Below are positions 1-7,336 of a stretch of DNA of 34,109 nucleotides, in pieces. Source of the stretch: Polyangiaceae bacterium. GTDB lineage: Bacteria > Myxococcota_A > Polyangia > Polyangiales > Polyangiaceae. The stretch's first letter is position 1; every line of letters starts with the position of its first letter. The stretch covers positions 1-34,109 of the forward strand of contig WQYX01000044.1 in the NCBI GenBank assembly GCA_009781005.1, given 5' to 3'. A program made the position numbers and the translations under genes. A model generated the notes under the pieces. The model saw nothing but the letters and a program-made list of their open reading frames with translations. It did no database searches and was not told where the DNA came from.

Positions 1-10
1 GGCGTTTCTC

Positions 11-44
11 GGACCTGCGGCGTACATACAGTACGCCTCGGTCC
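11..44. repeat. hairpin-forming palindrome of CGTAC-N5-GTACG type
   Basis: Nested inverted repeats are visible: outer arms GGACC (11-15) and GGTCC (40-44), inner arms GGCGTAC (19-25) and GTACGCC (31-37), and a five-base loop. A similar CGTAC-N5-GTACG hairpin lies at the other end of the window (34039-34053). It is probably a dispersed intergenic repeat; its function is unknown. The rest of 1-212 shows no convincing gene. Confidence 0.5.
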
Positions 45-212
45 TGCGATACGGCGTGCGCCCTTTTCGCTGCGGTCTCGGTCTTCTACCGCAATCGCGT
101 CATGAATTATTCGGGCTAGGGCGGGCGCGAGCACCGGGCTTTGAGCACGGAGAGCGCGCCCAACCGACGCATCGGTCCGCGCAGCGGGCTGGTGCACGCG
201 GAGGATAAGACT

Positions 213-686
213 ATGAGATACGAATTTATTTTTGGTGTTGCATTTGCAGCTTTGATGTGTGCTGCGGGTTCAGCGTGTTCGTCGGATAGCTCGGATACCC
301 CCCAAGAAACGACGGAAGCGGGGGCGGACACAGGAACGGTCCCGACCTTCCCGGCCGATCCGTTGATGACCGCACAGGGTGACAATGCGCTTCTGAATGT
401 TGCCATTCGCATGTCACCAGAGACACCTGTAGTGGGGACAAACAGCATGGAGATCACCGTCACAGACAACGACGGCAATCCCGTCGATGGCTTGACGATT
501 GCGGTTACGCTGAGCATGCCGGAGATGCCCATGATGCCGGCCTCGCCGATACCGTCGTACGTGGCACAGGGGAATGGCAAGTACCTCAGTACAAACGTCA
601 AATTCTCGATGCCCGGATTATGGATGGTCGACATCACATTGACGGGGTCCATCTCCGACCATGTGGCGCCAACATTTACGTTTTAA
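213..686 (+). CDS. FixH/YtkA-like lipoprotein, copy 1
   Basis: A 157-residue secreted protein, probably a lipoprotein anchored in the envelope. The start at 213 is chosen because it follows a GAGG ribosome site at 201-204 and opens a typical signal peptide (basic MRYE, then a hydrophobic core) ending at a Cys near residue 22 (GSAC, an imperfect lipobox). After a Ser/Asp-rich linker comes a single beta-sandwich-like domain. Its pattern (LNVAIRMSPETPVVG, then ITVTDNDGNPVDGL, then QGNGKYLS and MPGLWMVDI) matches the YtkA/FixH-like domain found in some copper and cytochrome-oxidase assembly proteins. The molecular role is not known. It heads a rightward run of four genes and has a close paralog immediately downstream. 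The domain call is by eye and the function is inference. Confidence 0.75.
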   Translation: MRYEFIFGVAFAALMCAAGSACSSDSSDTPQETTEAGADTGTVPTFPADPLMTAQGDNALLNVAIRMSPETPVVGTNSMEITVTDNDGNPVDGLTIAVTLSMPEMPMMPASPIPSYVAQGNGKYLSTNVKFSMPGLWMVDITLTGSISDHVAPTFTF

Positions 687-715
687 TGAACCGGTGGCGC
701 GCGGAGGATAAGACT

Positions 716-1153
716 ATGAGATACGGATTTGTTTTCGGTTTTGCATTTGCAGCATTGATAGGTAGTGCGATTTCAGCGTGCTCGTCGAGTAGCTCGGATG
801 ACTCAGGGACCTGTCCCACTCCGGCCGATGCCCTCATGTGCGTACGGGGGGACAATCGCCTTCTGAATGTTGTCATTCGCACGCCCCAGCCGCTCGTGAC
901 GGGGGTGAACAGCATGGAGCTCACCGTTACAGACAACCATGGCAATCCCGTCGATGGCCTGACGGTCAACGTTGTCCCGTGGATGTCCACCATGAATCAC
1001 GGCTCCACGAGCAACCCGGTGGTCAGCCCGCAGGGTAACGGCACCTACAGTGTCACCAATGTTGTCTTCATCATGCCAGGACCATGGGATTTGCAGACAA
1101 CGTTCACCGGTCCGGTGTCCGATTATGTGGCGCCGACAGTTCAGATACCGTGA
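716..1153 (+). CDS. FixH/YtkA-like lipoprotein, copy 2 (tandem paralog)
   Basis: A 145-residue paralog of the preceding gene, 29 bp downstream. The start at 716 is fixed by the same GCGGAGGATAAGACTATG leader as copy 1, so the duplication included the ribosome-binding site. The signal peptide ends in a better lipobox (ISAC), followed by a Ser/Asp linker. The conserved YtkA-like core is LNVVIRTPQPLVTG, LTVTDNHGNPVDGL, PQGNGTYS and MPGPWDLQ. The Met-rich patch of copy 1 (MPEMPMMP) becomes MSTMNHGS here, which could alter a metal-binding face; that is speculative. Its 3' end overlaps the next gene by 29 bp, suggesting coupled translation. Function unknown. Confidence 0.75.
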   Translation: MRYGFVFGFAFAALIGSAISACSSSSSDDSGTCPTPADALMCVRGDNRLLNVVIRTPQPLVTGVNSMELTVTDNHGNPVDGLTVNVVPWMSTMNHGSTSNPVVSPQGNGTYSVTNVVFIMPGPWDLQTTFTGPVSDYVAPTVQIP

Positions 1154-2054
1154 AGCAGGGCTGACCGCACTCCTTGCGGCCAGCCTCTGGTCGTCCCGCG
1201 CGAGCGCGCAGGCCTGCTGTGCAGGTTCCGGCGCGCTCACGCCGGGGCGGCTTACCCTCCACGATACCGCGCTCGTAGGAGTGTCCTTGCGCGCATCCGA
1301 TGCGTATGGGTCGGTTGACTTGCATGGGCATTACGTGTCGTCATCTCCTGGGGCGCGCGAATACGACTTCGAGCAAGATCTGTTTGGCTCGGTGCGCTTT
1401 CTTGATCATGGTCAAGTTGCGCTCCTTGTTCCGTTCGTGGAGTCATGGCGGACAACCCCCTCCACAGGCTCCGAGTTTGGCGGCGGGATTGGAGACATAA
1501 ACCTCAGCGCGCGATGGGATTTTCTTCTCGCCGGTCAGTCGAAAAAAATCCCTGGGATTGGTCTTCTCGCCGGGATCACTCTGCCTACAGGCACGCCGCC
1601 GGAATCCGCGAAAAAACCACTTGCGAGCGATGCAACCGGGATTGGTGCTTACCAAGGCAACCTGGGGCTTGCAGTGGAGCAAGCCTTCGGGCCTTGGCTC
1701 ATCAACCTCTCCGGGATCATGGCCCAGCGAACAGCGCGAGATGTGAACGGAGTTCACGGGAAACTCGCCCCGCAGTTTACCGCGCTCGGCGCTATCGGTT
1801 ACGCATTCGAGAACGAGGCCACTGCTGCCTTCGTTGCGTCCTACGCATTCGAGGGCAGCGCAACGGTCAATGGCAAAGAAGCGCCAAACAGCGGCCGGCG
1901 CCTTTTGCGATTGAGCGCCGCCGGCTCCTATCCTTTTACGGATAACCTTCGCCTCCAAGGATCGATCTTCGTGGACCCTCCTGTCTTCCGAATCGATCAA
2001 AATCAAATTACAACAATTGGCATTGTACTCACAATGATTCACGCATGGTTCTAA
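1125..2054 (+). CDS. outer-membrane beta-barrel protein (transporter / phenol MetA-like)
   Basis: A 309-residue predicted outer-membrane protein. The start at 1125 gives MWRRQFRYREAG, a hydrophobic stretch and an ASAQA cleavage site. A longer open frame back to 1050 would put 25 unlikely residues before the signal peptide. The mature N-terminus carries an unusual Cys-Cys pair (ACCAGSG). The rest alternates Gly/aromatic-rich strands (GGGIGDINLSARW, GLLAGITLPTG, IGAYQGNLGLAVEQAFG) and ends in the aromatic WF, as barrel proteins do. The GDINLSARW and LTLPTG pattern resembles PF13557-type barrel proteins annotated only as transporter. It overlaps both neighbours (29 bp upstream, 10 bp downstream), implying coordinated synthesis with the lipoproteins and the redoxin. 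The substrate is unknown. Confidence 0.75.
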   Translation: MWRRQFRYREAGLTALLAASLWSSRASAQACCAGSGALTPGRLTLHDTALVGVSLRASDAYGSVDLHGHYVSSSPGAREYDFEQDLFGSVRFLDHGQVALLVPFVESWRTTPSTGSEFGGGIGDINLSARWDFLLAGQSKKIPGIGLLAGITLPTGTPPESAKKPLASDATGIGAYQGNLGLAVEQAFGPWLINLSGIMAQRTARDVNGVHGKLAPQFTALGAIGYAFENEATAAFVASYAFEGSATVNGKEAPNSGRRLLRLSAAGSYPFTDNLRLQGSIFVDPPVFRIDQNQITTIGIVLTMIHAWF

Positions 2055-2635
2055 AAACATTTTTCCAATGGTTCATGGTGCTCGGCATCCTCGCGTGCAT
2101 CTCCGGCTGCACACCACGGCCCGCCCAAACATCCTTGGCACCCGCAACCGGCATTATCCTCATTGATGAACACGGGCGCGACGTGCCGTTGGCGCCCATG
2201 ATCGGCGAGGCACCTTTTACGGTTGTCGAGTTTTTCTCGGCGCATTGCCCATGTCAAAGAATGCACGATGCACGGCTTCGTGAGCTCTTTGAGAAATACT
2301 CACCGCGAGGGGTGAAGTTTCTTGCCATTGACTCCGAAGACGGCGCGTCGCCAGAGCGCGTTGCAAAGGAGGCCCACGCACGCAATTACCCATTCCCGCT
2401 CCTTGCCGATCCCAAAGGCACATCCGCCCAAGCCTTCGGCGCAATCATATCCATGTACACGGTCATCCTCGATCGCGAAGGGCATATTCGCTACGAGGGT
2501 GGTCTCGATTCGAATCGCGCGCACCTGTCTGACAGCGCAACGTTTTATGTGCGTGATGCGCTCGACGACCTTCTTGCCGGCCGCGAACCCCGGATAAAGA
2601 AGGGGAAGGCCCTCGGCTGCACACTATTGCACTGA
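2045..2635 (+). CDS. redoxin-domain (TlpA/AhpC-like) lipoprotein with CPC motif
   Basis: A 196-residue thioredoxin-fold lipoprotein. The signal peptide ends in lipobox ISGC (Cys22). The thioredoxin-like domain runs from about residue 34 to 178. The active-site strand VVEFFSAHCPCQ places Cys68 and Cys70 in a CxC spacing instead of the usual CxxC. Further hallmarks are LAIDSED and FPLLADPKG, and a conserved C-terminal Gly-Cys tail (GCTLLH, Cys192) also seen in other redoxin-family lipoproteins. It probably acts in the periplasm as a thiol-disulfide or metal-handling partner of the barrel and lipoproteins upstream, whose last gene it overlaps by 10 bp. The operon link is visible; the reaction is inferred. 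Confidence 0.8.
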   Translation: MVLKTFFQWFMVLGILACISGCTPRPAQTSLAPATGIILIDEHGRDVPLAPMIGEAPFTVVEFFSAHCPCQRMHDARLRELFEKYSPRGVKFLAIDSEDGASPERVAKEAHARNYPFPLLADPKGTSAQAFGAIISMYTVILDREGHIRYEGGLDSNRAHLSDSATFYVRDALDDLLAGREPRIKKGKALGCTLLH

Positions 2636-2648
2636 GTCTCGAGGGATG

Positions 2649-2675
2649 GGGGCAGACACGGGGGTCTGCCCCTAC
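2649..2675 (-). repeat. REP-type palindrome, GTAG-headed (minus orientation)
   Basis: A perfect 9-bp stem, GGGGCAGAC (2649-2657) with GTCTGCCCC (2664-2672), and a 6-base loop. On the minus strand it is preceded by GTAG (complement of 2672-2675) and its loop reads CCCCGT, the same loop as the three palindromes downstream. It lies 13 bp after the redoxin gene and could also act as an RNA hairpin, but there is no T-tract. Confidence 0.7.
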
Positions 2676-2715
2676 AGCCGATAGCCGCATTCGTAACACT
2701 GGGGCCAATGCATTC

Positions 2716-2850
2716 GTAGGGGTGGCCCCCCGTGGCCGCCCACCCCAAGGTCCTGCGCACAACATTTTTGTAGGGGCGGCCCCCCGTGGCCGCCCACCCC
2801 AAGGTCCTGCGCACAACATTTTTGTAGGGGCGGCCCCCCGTGGCCGCCCC
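2716..2850 (+). repeat. tandem array of GTAG-headed REP palindromes, 54-bp period
   Basis: Two and a half direct copies of a 54-bp unit start at 2716, 2770 and 2824. Each begins GTAGGGG(T/C)GGCC, followed by CCCCGT and GGCCGCCC, a stem-loop headed by GTAG. Units 1 and 2 continue with an identical 27-base spacer. The pattern fits REP sequences mobilised in trans by RAYT transposases; a RAYT gene lies at 22607. The rest of 2636-2955 holds no gene I can support. Confidence 0.8.
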
Positions 2851-2955
2851 GTGTTCGTTATGCCCGGGCTCCGTGGCAAGCCTCGACAAGCGGGCATCGA
2901 TGGCGGTTAGAGTCGTTAACAAGGCGAGCGATCGCAGGGGCACGTTCTCGAGGAT

Positions 2956-3873
2956 CTACACCCGGTAGGACTCGGCGGTCAGGACCAATGCCTCGCTCCA
3001 GGGTGTGGCCCGTATTTGTAAGAGCGCTTCGGTTTCGCGTGCATCCATCACGAAGGGCGCCCGGAACTGATAGCTCGATGCCTCGATTTCGCGCAACATT
3101 GGGCTGAAATAGCCGAGGAGACGCAATACCCACTGCGGATAGCCAACGACACGACCGGCGCAGCCATAACGTGAATTGAGTTGGGAAGCGATATCACGGC
3201 GTGACAACGGCAGATTGCTCGGTACATGCCATATCCGGCCCCAGGGGCCGGTAAAGTCCCCTGCGGCGACCAGGGTGGAAACGATGTCAGGAACGAAACT
3301 CCAACTGTGGATTGCGTCGGGATCTCCAACGACCATCGCTTTTTTCGATTGCAGGATGGGACGGAAAAAGTCGACGCCGAGATGCGTATTTTTCCCAATA
3401 CCAGGGCCGAAATAGTCGCTGGCCCTGACTTCCACGGCCCGAATCTCCCCGCGCTCGTGCGCAGCGAGCGCGACCTGCCAGCCGGCCAGGCGGACTTGCC
3501 CTTTCTTTTCGACGGGGTGGTAGGGCGACGCCTCGGTCATTGCACCTTCAGGCTTTCCATACGCGTAGAGATTGCCCATGATCACAAGGCTCGCGCCGCT
3601 GCCCTGGGCAGCTTCAATGGTCGCAGCGAAGATGGGTGGCCACTCGGTGGCCCATCGGGCATAGGGCGGGCCGGTGCAAAGAAAGATTGTCTGGCATTTC
3701 GACGCTGCGGTGCTGAATGCTGCCGGATCGGAAGCATCCATCCGCAGCCCCTGCGTGCCATCGATGGCCGTGCCGGATCGCGTGGCCAGAGTAATACGGT
3801 CGCCACGTTCGATGAGCCGGAGGGCCAGAGCCCGCCCAATGGGGCCGGCGCCCACCACGAGATGGTGCGTCAT
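2956..3873 (-). CDS. NAD(P)-binding SDR-type epimerase/dehydratase-like protein
   Basis: A 305-residue protein with an N-terminal Rossmann dinucleotide-binding motif (HLVVGAGPIGRALALRL, the GxGxxG pattern), a basic loop TRSG after strand 2 that could favour NADP, and an acidic DASDP segment. The central region has VIMGNLYAYGKP, where YAYGK occupies the place of the YxxxK catalytic pair of extended/atypical SDRs, then DYFGPGIG and the IHSWSFVPDI segment typical of nucleoside-sugar epimerase relatives. It is probably a cytoplasmic oxidoreductase or epimerase of unknown substrate. It is divergent from the Fic gene with 77 bp between starts. No pathway partner is adjacent. Family call secure, reaction unknown. 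Confidence 0.8.
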   Translation of the reverse strand: MTHHLVVGAGPIGRALALRLIERGDRITLATRSGTAIDGTQGLRMDASDPAAFSTAASKCQTIFLCTGPPYARWATEWPPIFAATIEAAQGSGASLVIMGNLYAYGKPEGAMTEASPYHPVEKKGQVRLAGWQVALAAHERGEIRAVEVRASDYFGPGIGKNTHLGVDFFRPILQSKKAMVVGDPDAIHSWSFVPDIVSTLVAAGDFTGPWGRIWHVPSNLPLSRRDIASQLNSRYGCAGRVVGYPQWVLRLLGYFSPMLREIEASSYQFRAPFVMDARETEALLQIRATPWSEALVLTAESYRV

Positions 3874-3950
3874 TCAGTTACTCCCGATGTTGGCTTGTTG
3901 GCTGCAGTCATGTTAGCTGATCATTTTCGTACCTCGATCCGTAAACTTCG

Positions 3951-5024
3951 ATGACTGTCTTCACCCCGCGCTTCACGATTACCAATCGCATCACAGCCGA
4001 CTTGACGACCATCGAACGCGCCCGTGGTTTTCTCGAAGCGGCGACGATTTCGGAGGATTGGGTGCGGCGCATGAGCCAGCGAGCCTTACTCCTCGAAGCG
4101 CACCACACCACGCATATTGAGGGCACACAGCTTAGTGTGGAGCAGGCCGAACAAGTGTGGACGGGTCAGCACGTGAAGGAGGCGAACGCTGACGACGTAC
4201 GCGAGCTACTGAACTACCGCGCCGCCTTTGATCTGGTGAGTGAATACCTCACCAGCGGAGCGCCTATCAGCGAAGGACTCGTTCGCGAAATCCACAAACG
4301 TCTCGTTGAGGGTGTGCGAGGCGGCCGCGCGAAACCGGGCGAGTGGCGTACGGTTCAAAACTACGTTGCAAACAGTAGGACGGGCGAGATCATCTACACG
4401 CCGCCTCCGGCTGGCGAGGTGCCGGCGCTCATGCGCCAGCTCATCGAGTGGCTACGTGACGAGCGGGCCATCCATCCCGTCCTCATGGCTGGAATCGCGC
4501 AGTTCCAGCTCGTTCACATCCACCCGTTTGTTGACGGGAACGGACGCGCATCACGCCTGCTCTCGACCTTGTGCCTTTACCGCACGGGCTACGACTTCAA
4601 ACGCCTTTTCACGATTAGTGAGTATTACGATCGGGATCGTGCGGCGTTTTACGCAGCGCTGCAGGGTGTGCGGAAGGCGGGAATGGATCTCACCGGCTGG
4701 CTCGAGTTCTTCGTGGCCGGACTTGCAACGCAGCTCCAAGAAGTGCGTACTAAGGGCGAGCAGGCCATCCGTGCCGACGTTCTTGCGCGCGAGAAGGGAC
4801 TCAACGCGCGCCAAACAATCCTCGTCGGCGTACTGCTCGAGCGTGGCTCGCTGACGCTCGCCGACGCGGAGCACCTGTTGCCTGACGTGACACGTCGCAC
4901 GCTGCAGCGCGATCTCAAACAGCTCGTCAACGTTGGCCTTGTCATTGAGCTTGGACGAGGCCGAACCGATCCAATGCGCAGTTATCGATGGGCGGCTATG
5001 ACAAGCTGTGACACGGAGCTATGA
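3951..5024 (+). CDS. Fic-domain protein (AMPylase family) with C-terminal winged helix
   Basis: A 357-residue class II-type Fic protein. Fic enzymes transfer AMP or other nucleotide moieties to target hydroxyls. The core motif [12 protein letters not shown] (residues 191-202) keeps the catalytic His191, the acidic residue and the nucleotide-binding GNGR. The N-terminal inhibitory helix motif [S/T]xxxE[G/N] is present as TTHIEG (Thr53, Glu57), predicting autoinhibition. The target-clamp region reads [19 protein letters not shown]. Residues about 284-345 form a winged-helix-like DNA-binding domain ([23 protein letters not shown]), suggesting self-regulation or DNA targeting. No antitoxin gene is adjacent, consistent with internal inhibition. 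The last codons lie in a 23-bp tandem repeat. The target is unknown. Confidence 0.93.
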   Translation: MTVFTPRFTITNRITADLTTIERARGFLEAATISEDWVRRMSQRALLLEAHHTTHIEGTQLSVEQAEQVWTGQHVKEANADDVRELLNYRAAFDLVSEYLTSGAPISEGLVREIHKRLVEGVRGGRAKPGEWRTVQNYVANSRTGEIIYTPPPAGEVPALMRQLIEWLRDERAIHPVLMAGIAQFQLVHIHPFVDGNGRASRLLSTLCLYRTGYDFKRLFTISEYYDRDRAAFYAALQGVRKAGMDLTGWLEFFVAGLATQLQEVRTKGEQAIRADVLAREKGLNARQTILVGVLLERGSLTLADAEHLLPDVTRRTLQRDLKQLVNVGLVIELGRGRTDPMRSYRWAAMTSCDTEL

Positions 5025-5046
5025 CAAGCTGTGACACGGAGCTGTG
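4995..5046. repeat. 23-bp tandem repeat across the fic stop codon
   Basis: Unit 4995-5017 is repeated exactly at 5018-5040, and a partial third copy starts at 5041. Each unit contains two related halves (GCTATGACAA and GCTGTGACAC). The repeat encodes the final residues AMTSCDTEL and the stop codon of the Fic gene, so copy-number change would alter the C-terminus. Confidence 0.85.
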
Positions 5047-5101
5047 ACGGTCGTTTCGTTGACGGCGATACCGCAATGACATTGGCAATCTCGGAATGAC
5101 G

Positions 5102-5188
5102 GCTCCCCTGGCGGCGCGCAGGAAGGCGGGCCCGGCGCCGAAGGGCGCCGACTTGGGCCCGCCTGACGAGCACCAGCCCAAGGGGAGC
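5102..5188. other. large nested inverted repeat in intergenic DNA
   Basis: Three nested arm pairs are visible: GCTCCCCT (5102-5109) with AGGGGAGC (5181-5188); AGGCGGGCCC (5124-5133) with GGGCCCGCCT (5155-5164); CGGCGCC (5133-5139) with GGCGCCG (5144-5150) around a GAAG loop. It is followed by a purine-rich run of GAA-spaced pentamers (about 5200-5220). It is probably a dispersed structured repeat or an RNA structure; no protein is supported here. Confidence 0.55.
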
Positions 5189-5240
5189 ACGCGCGGGGAG
5201 CGAAACGAAGTGAAGCGAAGCCGCACGGTGGGGTCCCATT

Positions 5241-5287
5241 AAAAACGAGAGGCACTGCCGATAACTGGCAATGCCTCTCGTTCTTTT
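5241..5287. terminator. bidirectional intrinsic terminator
   Basis: A 15-bp stem with one mismatch (arms starting ACGAGAGGCA at 5245 and ending TGCCTCTCGT at 5281) encloses a short loop. It has a T-rich run (TTCTTTT) on the plus side and AAAAA on the other, so it serves both strands. It sits between the rightward Fic gene and the leftward Cys-rich lipoprotein gene. Confidence 0.8.
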
Positions 5288-5325
5288 CAAATCAAATGCG
5301 CTTGCGCGCTTTTTCCGAATGGGGA

Positions 5326-6639
5326 CTACTTCATGGCTGTGGCGCCTGCCCGGCCGCTGCCACTTGCAGAGCCGTTGACGCTTGCCGACACGCTAACAGA
5401 CACACTCACGTTGGCCTCGAGACCAGCGGCCGCAGCGACTGAGCTCTTGTACGTATCCGCGAAGCACGCGGTCAGTTGCGCACTGGTCATGACCGCATTG
5501 CCGCCAGCCGACTTGGCGATGTCGCCAAACCCCGACAAAGTGCCTTGAACCATCGTCTGAACATTCTTCGCCATCCTGGGCACGCGTTCGCCAAGGCCCA
5601 TGGACACCTTGAGAACGGTTGGAAGGTTCTTCTCGAGCGTCATCTTCAGCGCTTCGAATGCCCTCGCATCTGCCACGCCCGTTGCCGTGATGCCGACGCG
5701 TGCCTGGGTGCACTCCAAGTTCGCCGTTATCTCCGCATCGCAATGAGCCTTGCAGTCTACACTCATGTGCGGGGGCTTCACCTCGCCCGTGCACTTCGGC
5801 TCCTTGAACTCGGCGCTGCACTTGCCGGAGCAGGTGCCCTCGCACTTCGCCTGCGCCTTGATCTTGCAGTCGCCACTGCACTTGCCGGAGCACGTGGCCT
5901 GGATCGTGCCATCGCACTTGCCGGAGCACGTTCCGGCGCATGCAGCACCCTTCGAGTCTTTGCCATCGCACTTGCCAGTGCACTTGCCAGAGCAGGTGCC
6001 CTTGACATCGGCATCGCAGCGTCCCGAACAAGTGCCGTCGCACTTCGCGCCTGCCTCGACATCGCACGAGCCTTCGCAGGTTGCATCGCACCTGCCCGAA
6101 AGCTTGCCCGGCTCGCATTCAATCTTCGCCGAGCCCGCGGAGACCGACCCATCGCAACGCGCCGCGCAATCTCCGTAAGCGTGCAGATCGGCTGCGCACT
6201 TCGGCGCTTCAATAACGACGGCGAGCCTGGCGTTCGCGCCAACCCTCGCCTTCGCGTCGCCGATGGCCTTGGCGGCGGCCTCGCACGCGGCATGGCCATC
6301 CTTGAAATCGGCGCCCGCACCGAGGTCCTTCGCGATGTTGCCGCAACTAAGTTTCAGATCCGCGTCGATCCTTTCAGCAAAGCCTTTCAGTTGGACAGCC
6401 GCTGCGGTCGACGCTTTCAGCTTCACGGCCGCTTCAGGACTGACCTTGAAGTTCGAGGCAAAGTCGAAAGCGACGATCGACTCGGGCGTGGAAAGGTCGG
6501 GGCACTTGCCGCCCATTCCCGGGGCGATGCCGCCCGCTTTTCCGGCAACGCCACCGACTCCCCCTGCACCACAATTCGCGATGAGAGGGACGAGTCCGAC
6601 AATAGCGATGAGTGCACCAACAAGCGTCTTCCGATTCAT
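5326..6639 (-). CDS. cysteine-rich Gly/Lys/Cys repeat lipoprotein
   Basis: A 437-residue secreted protein. The start at 6639 is preferred because GGGAG lies about 10 bases upstream and it opens a signal sequence (MNRKTLVGALIAIVGLVPLIANC). The -1 Asn makes the lipobox atypical. After a Gly-rich segment and a helical Ala/Lys region comes a domain (about residues 148-310) packed with Cys in short recurring units such as CSGKC, CDGTC, CTGKC and CSGDC, roughly every 3-5 residues, with Lys, Asp and Gly between. A helical region follows, then a tail of alternating Val-Ser (NVSVSVSVSASV). The even spacing suggests a disulfide-ladder solenoid or a metal-binding domain. Similar Cys-rich repeat proteins occur in myxobacteria; I know of no assigned function. 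Transcription ends at the shared terminator near 5245-5281. Confidence 0.75.
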   Translation of the reverse strand: MNRKTLVGALIAIVGLVPLIANCGAGGVGGVAGKAGGIAPGMGGKCPDLSTPESIVAFDFASNFKVSPEAAVKLKASTAAAVQLKGFAERIDADLKLSCGNIAKDLGAGADFKDGHAACEAAAKAIGDAKARVGANARLAVVIEAPKCAADLHAYGDCAARCDGSVSAGSAKIECEPGKLSGRCDATCEGSCDVEAGAKCDGTCSGRCDADVKGTCSGKCTGKCDGKDSKGAACAGTCSGKCDGTIQATCSGKCSGDCKIKAQAKCEGTCSGKCSAEFKEPKCTGEVKPPHMSVDCKAHCDAEITANLECTQARVGITATGVADARAFEALKMTLEKNLPTVLKVSMGLGERVPRMAKNVQTMVQGTLSGFGDIAKSAGGNAVMTSAQLTACFADTYKSSVAAAAGLEANVSVSVSVSASVNGSASGSGRAGATAMK

Positions 6640-6835
6640 TCGAATATTCTCCCAGTGGGTGTGGCAACGAAACGCATAACACGCGGATCGCGTCATCACC
6701 ACGCAGGCGCGCGGTCGCGCTTGTTTTCAGGTGCGTCCGAGTGCCCCAAAGCACCGCCTTCGACATGCAGCGGCCACACGGTGGACGCCTGCCAAAAACC
6801 CAGATAAAAGCGGCGCCCGTCGAAAGGAATCCACC

Positions 6836-7291
6836 ATGCCCGTCAAACCGATTCCGCAAGGCATGACCACGGTGACTCCGCATTTGTCAATTGCAGGAGC
6901 CGACAAGGCGATCGAGTTTTATGAGAAGGCTTTTGGCGCGCAGAAACTCGAAGTTGCCATGGACCCAAGTGGCAAAAAGATATGGCACGCCGCAATCCGT
7001 ATTGGTGACGCCGTGCTCTTCATCAACGATACATCGCCCGAAATGGGCGTAGGTCAAAGCCAGTCCAGCATGTGGCTTTACGTTCTGGACACCGACGCGT
7101 CCTTCAAGCGCGCGGTGGATGCGGGCGCAAAGGGGACCATGCCGCCTGCTGACATGTTCTGGGGTGACCGCATGGCCCAAGTGGTTGATCCTTTTGGGCA
7201 GCGATGGACCATTGCCACACACATCAAAGACATGACGAAAGAAGAGATGCAGCAGGCGCAAGACGCCTTCATCGCCCAAATGAAGAAGTAG
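6836..7291 (+). CDS. VOC (glyoxalase/bleomycin-resistance) family protein, PhnB-like
   Basis: A 151-residue vicinal-oxygen-chelate fold protein. The start at 6836 is preceded by GAAAGGA. It shows the paired beta-alpha-beta-beta modules of the PhnB-like subgroup: TPHLSIAGADKAIEFYEKAFGA, then WHAAIRIGDAVLFIND, then MWLYVLDTDASFKRAVDAGAKG and the closing DPFGQRWTIATH. The chelating positions can be partly seen (the His of the first module, acidic residues in the second), but the substrate cannot be read. It is divergent from the Cys-rich lipoprotein gene and followed at 46 bp by the inverted-repeat element at 7337. Probably cytoplasmic. Confidence 0.88.
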   Translation: MPVKPIPQGMTTVTPHLSIAGADKAIEFYEKAFGAQKLEVAMDPSGKKIWHAAIRIGDAVLFINDTSPEMGVGQSQSSMWLYVLDTDASFKRAVDAGAKGTMPPADMFWGDRMAQVVDPFGQRWTIATHIKDMTKEEMQQAQDAFIAQMKK

Positions 7292-7336
7292 GCCGAACAA
7301 CGAAGGCGGACGACGCATATCTGAAAGCCTTTGCTA

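Noticed and set aside
2716..2850. Regular repeats that might be a CRISPR array
   Set aside because: Spacers are identical rather than unique, the repeat is a GTAG-headed palindrome, and no cas genes are present. REP is the better explanation.
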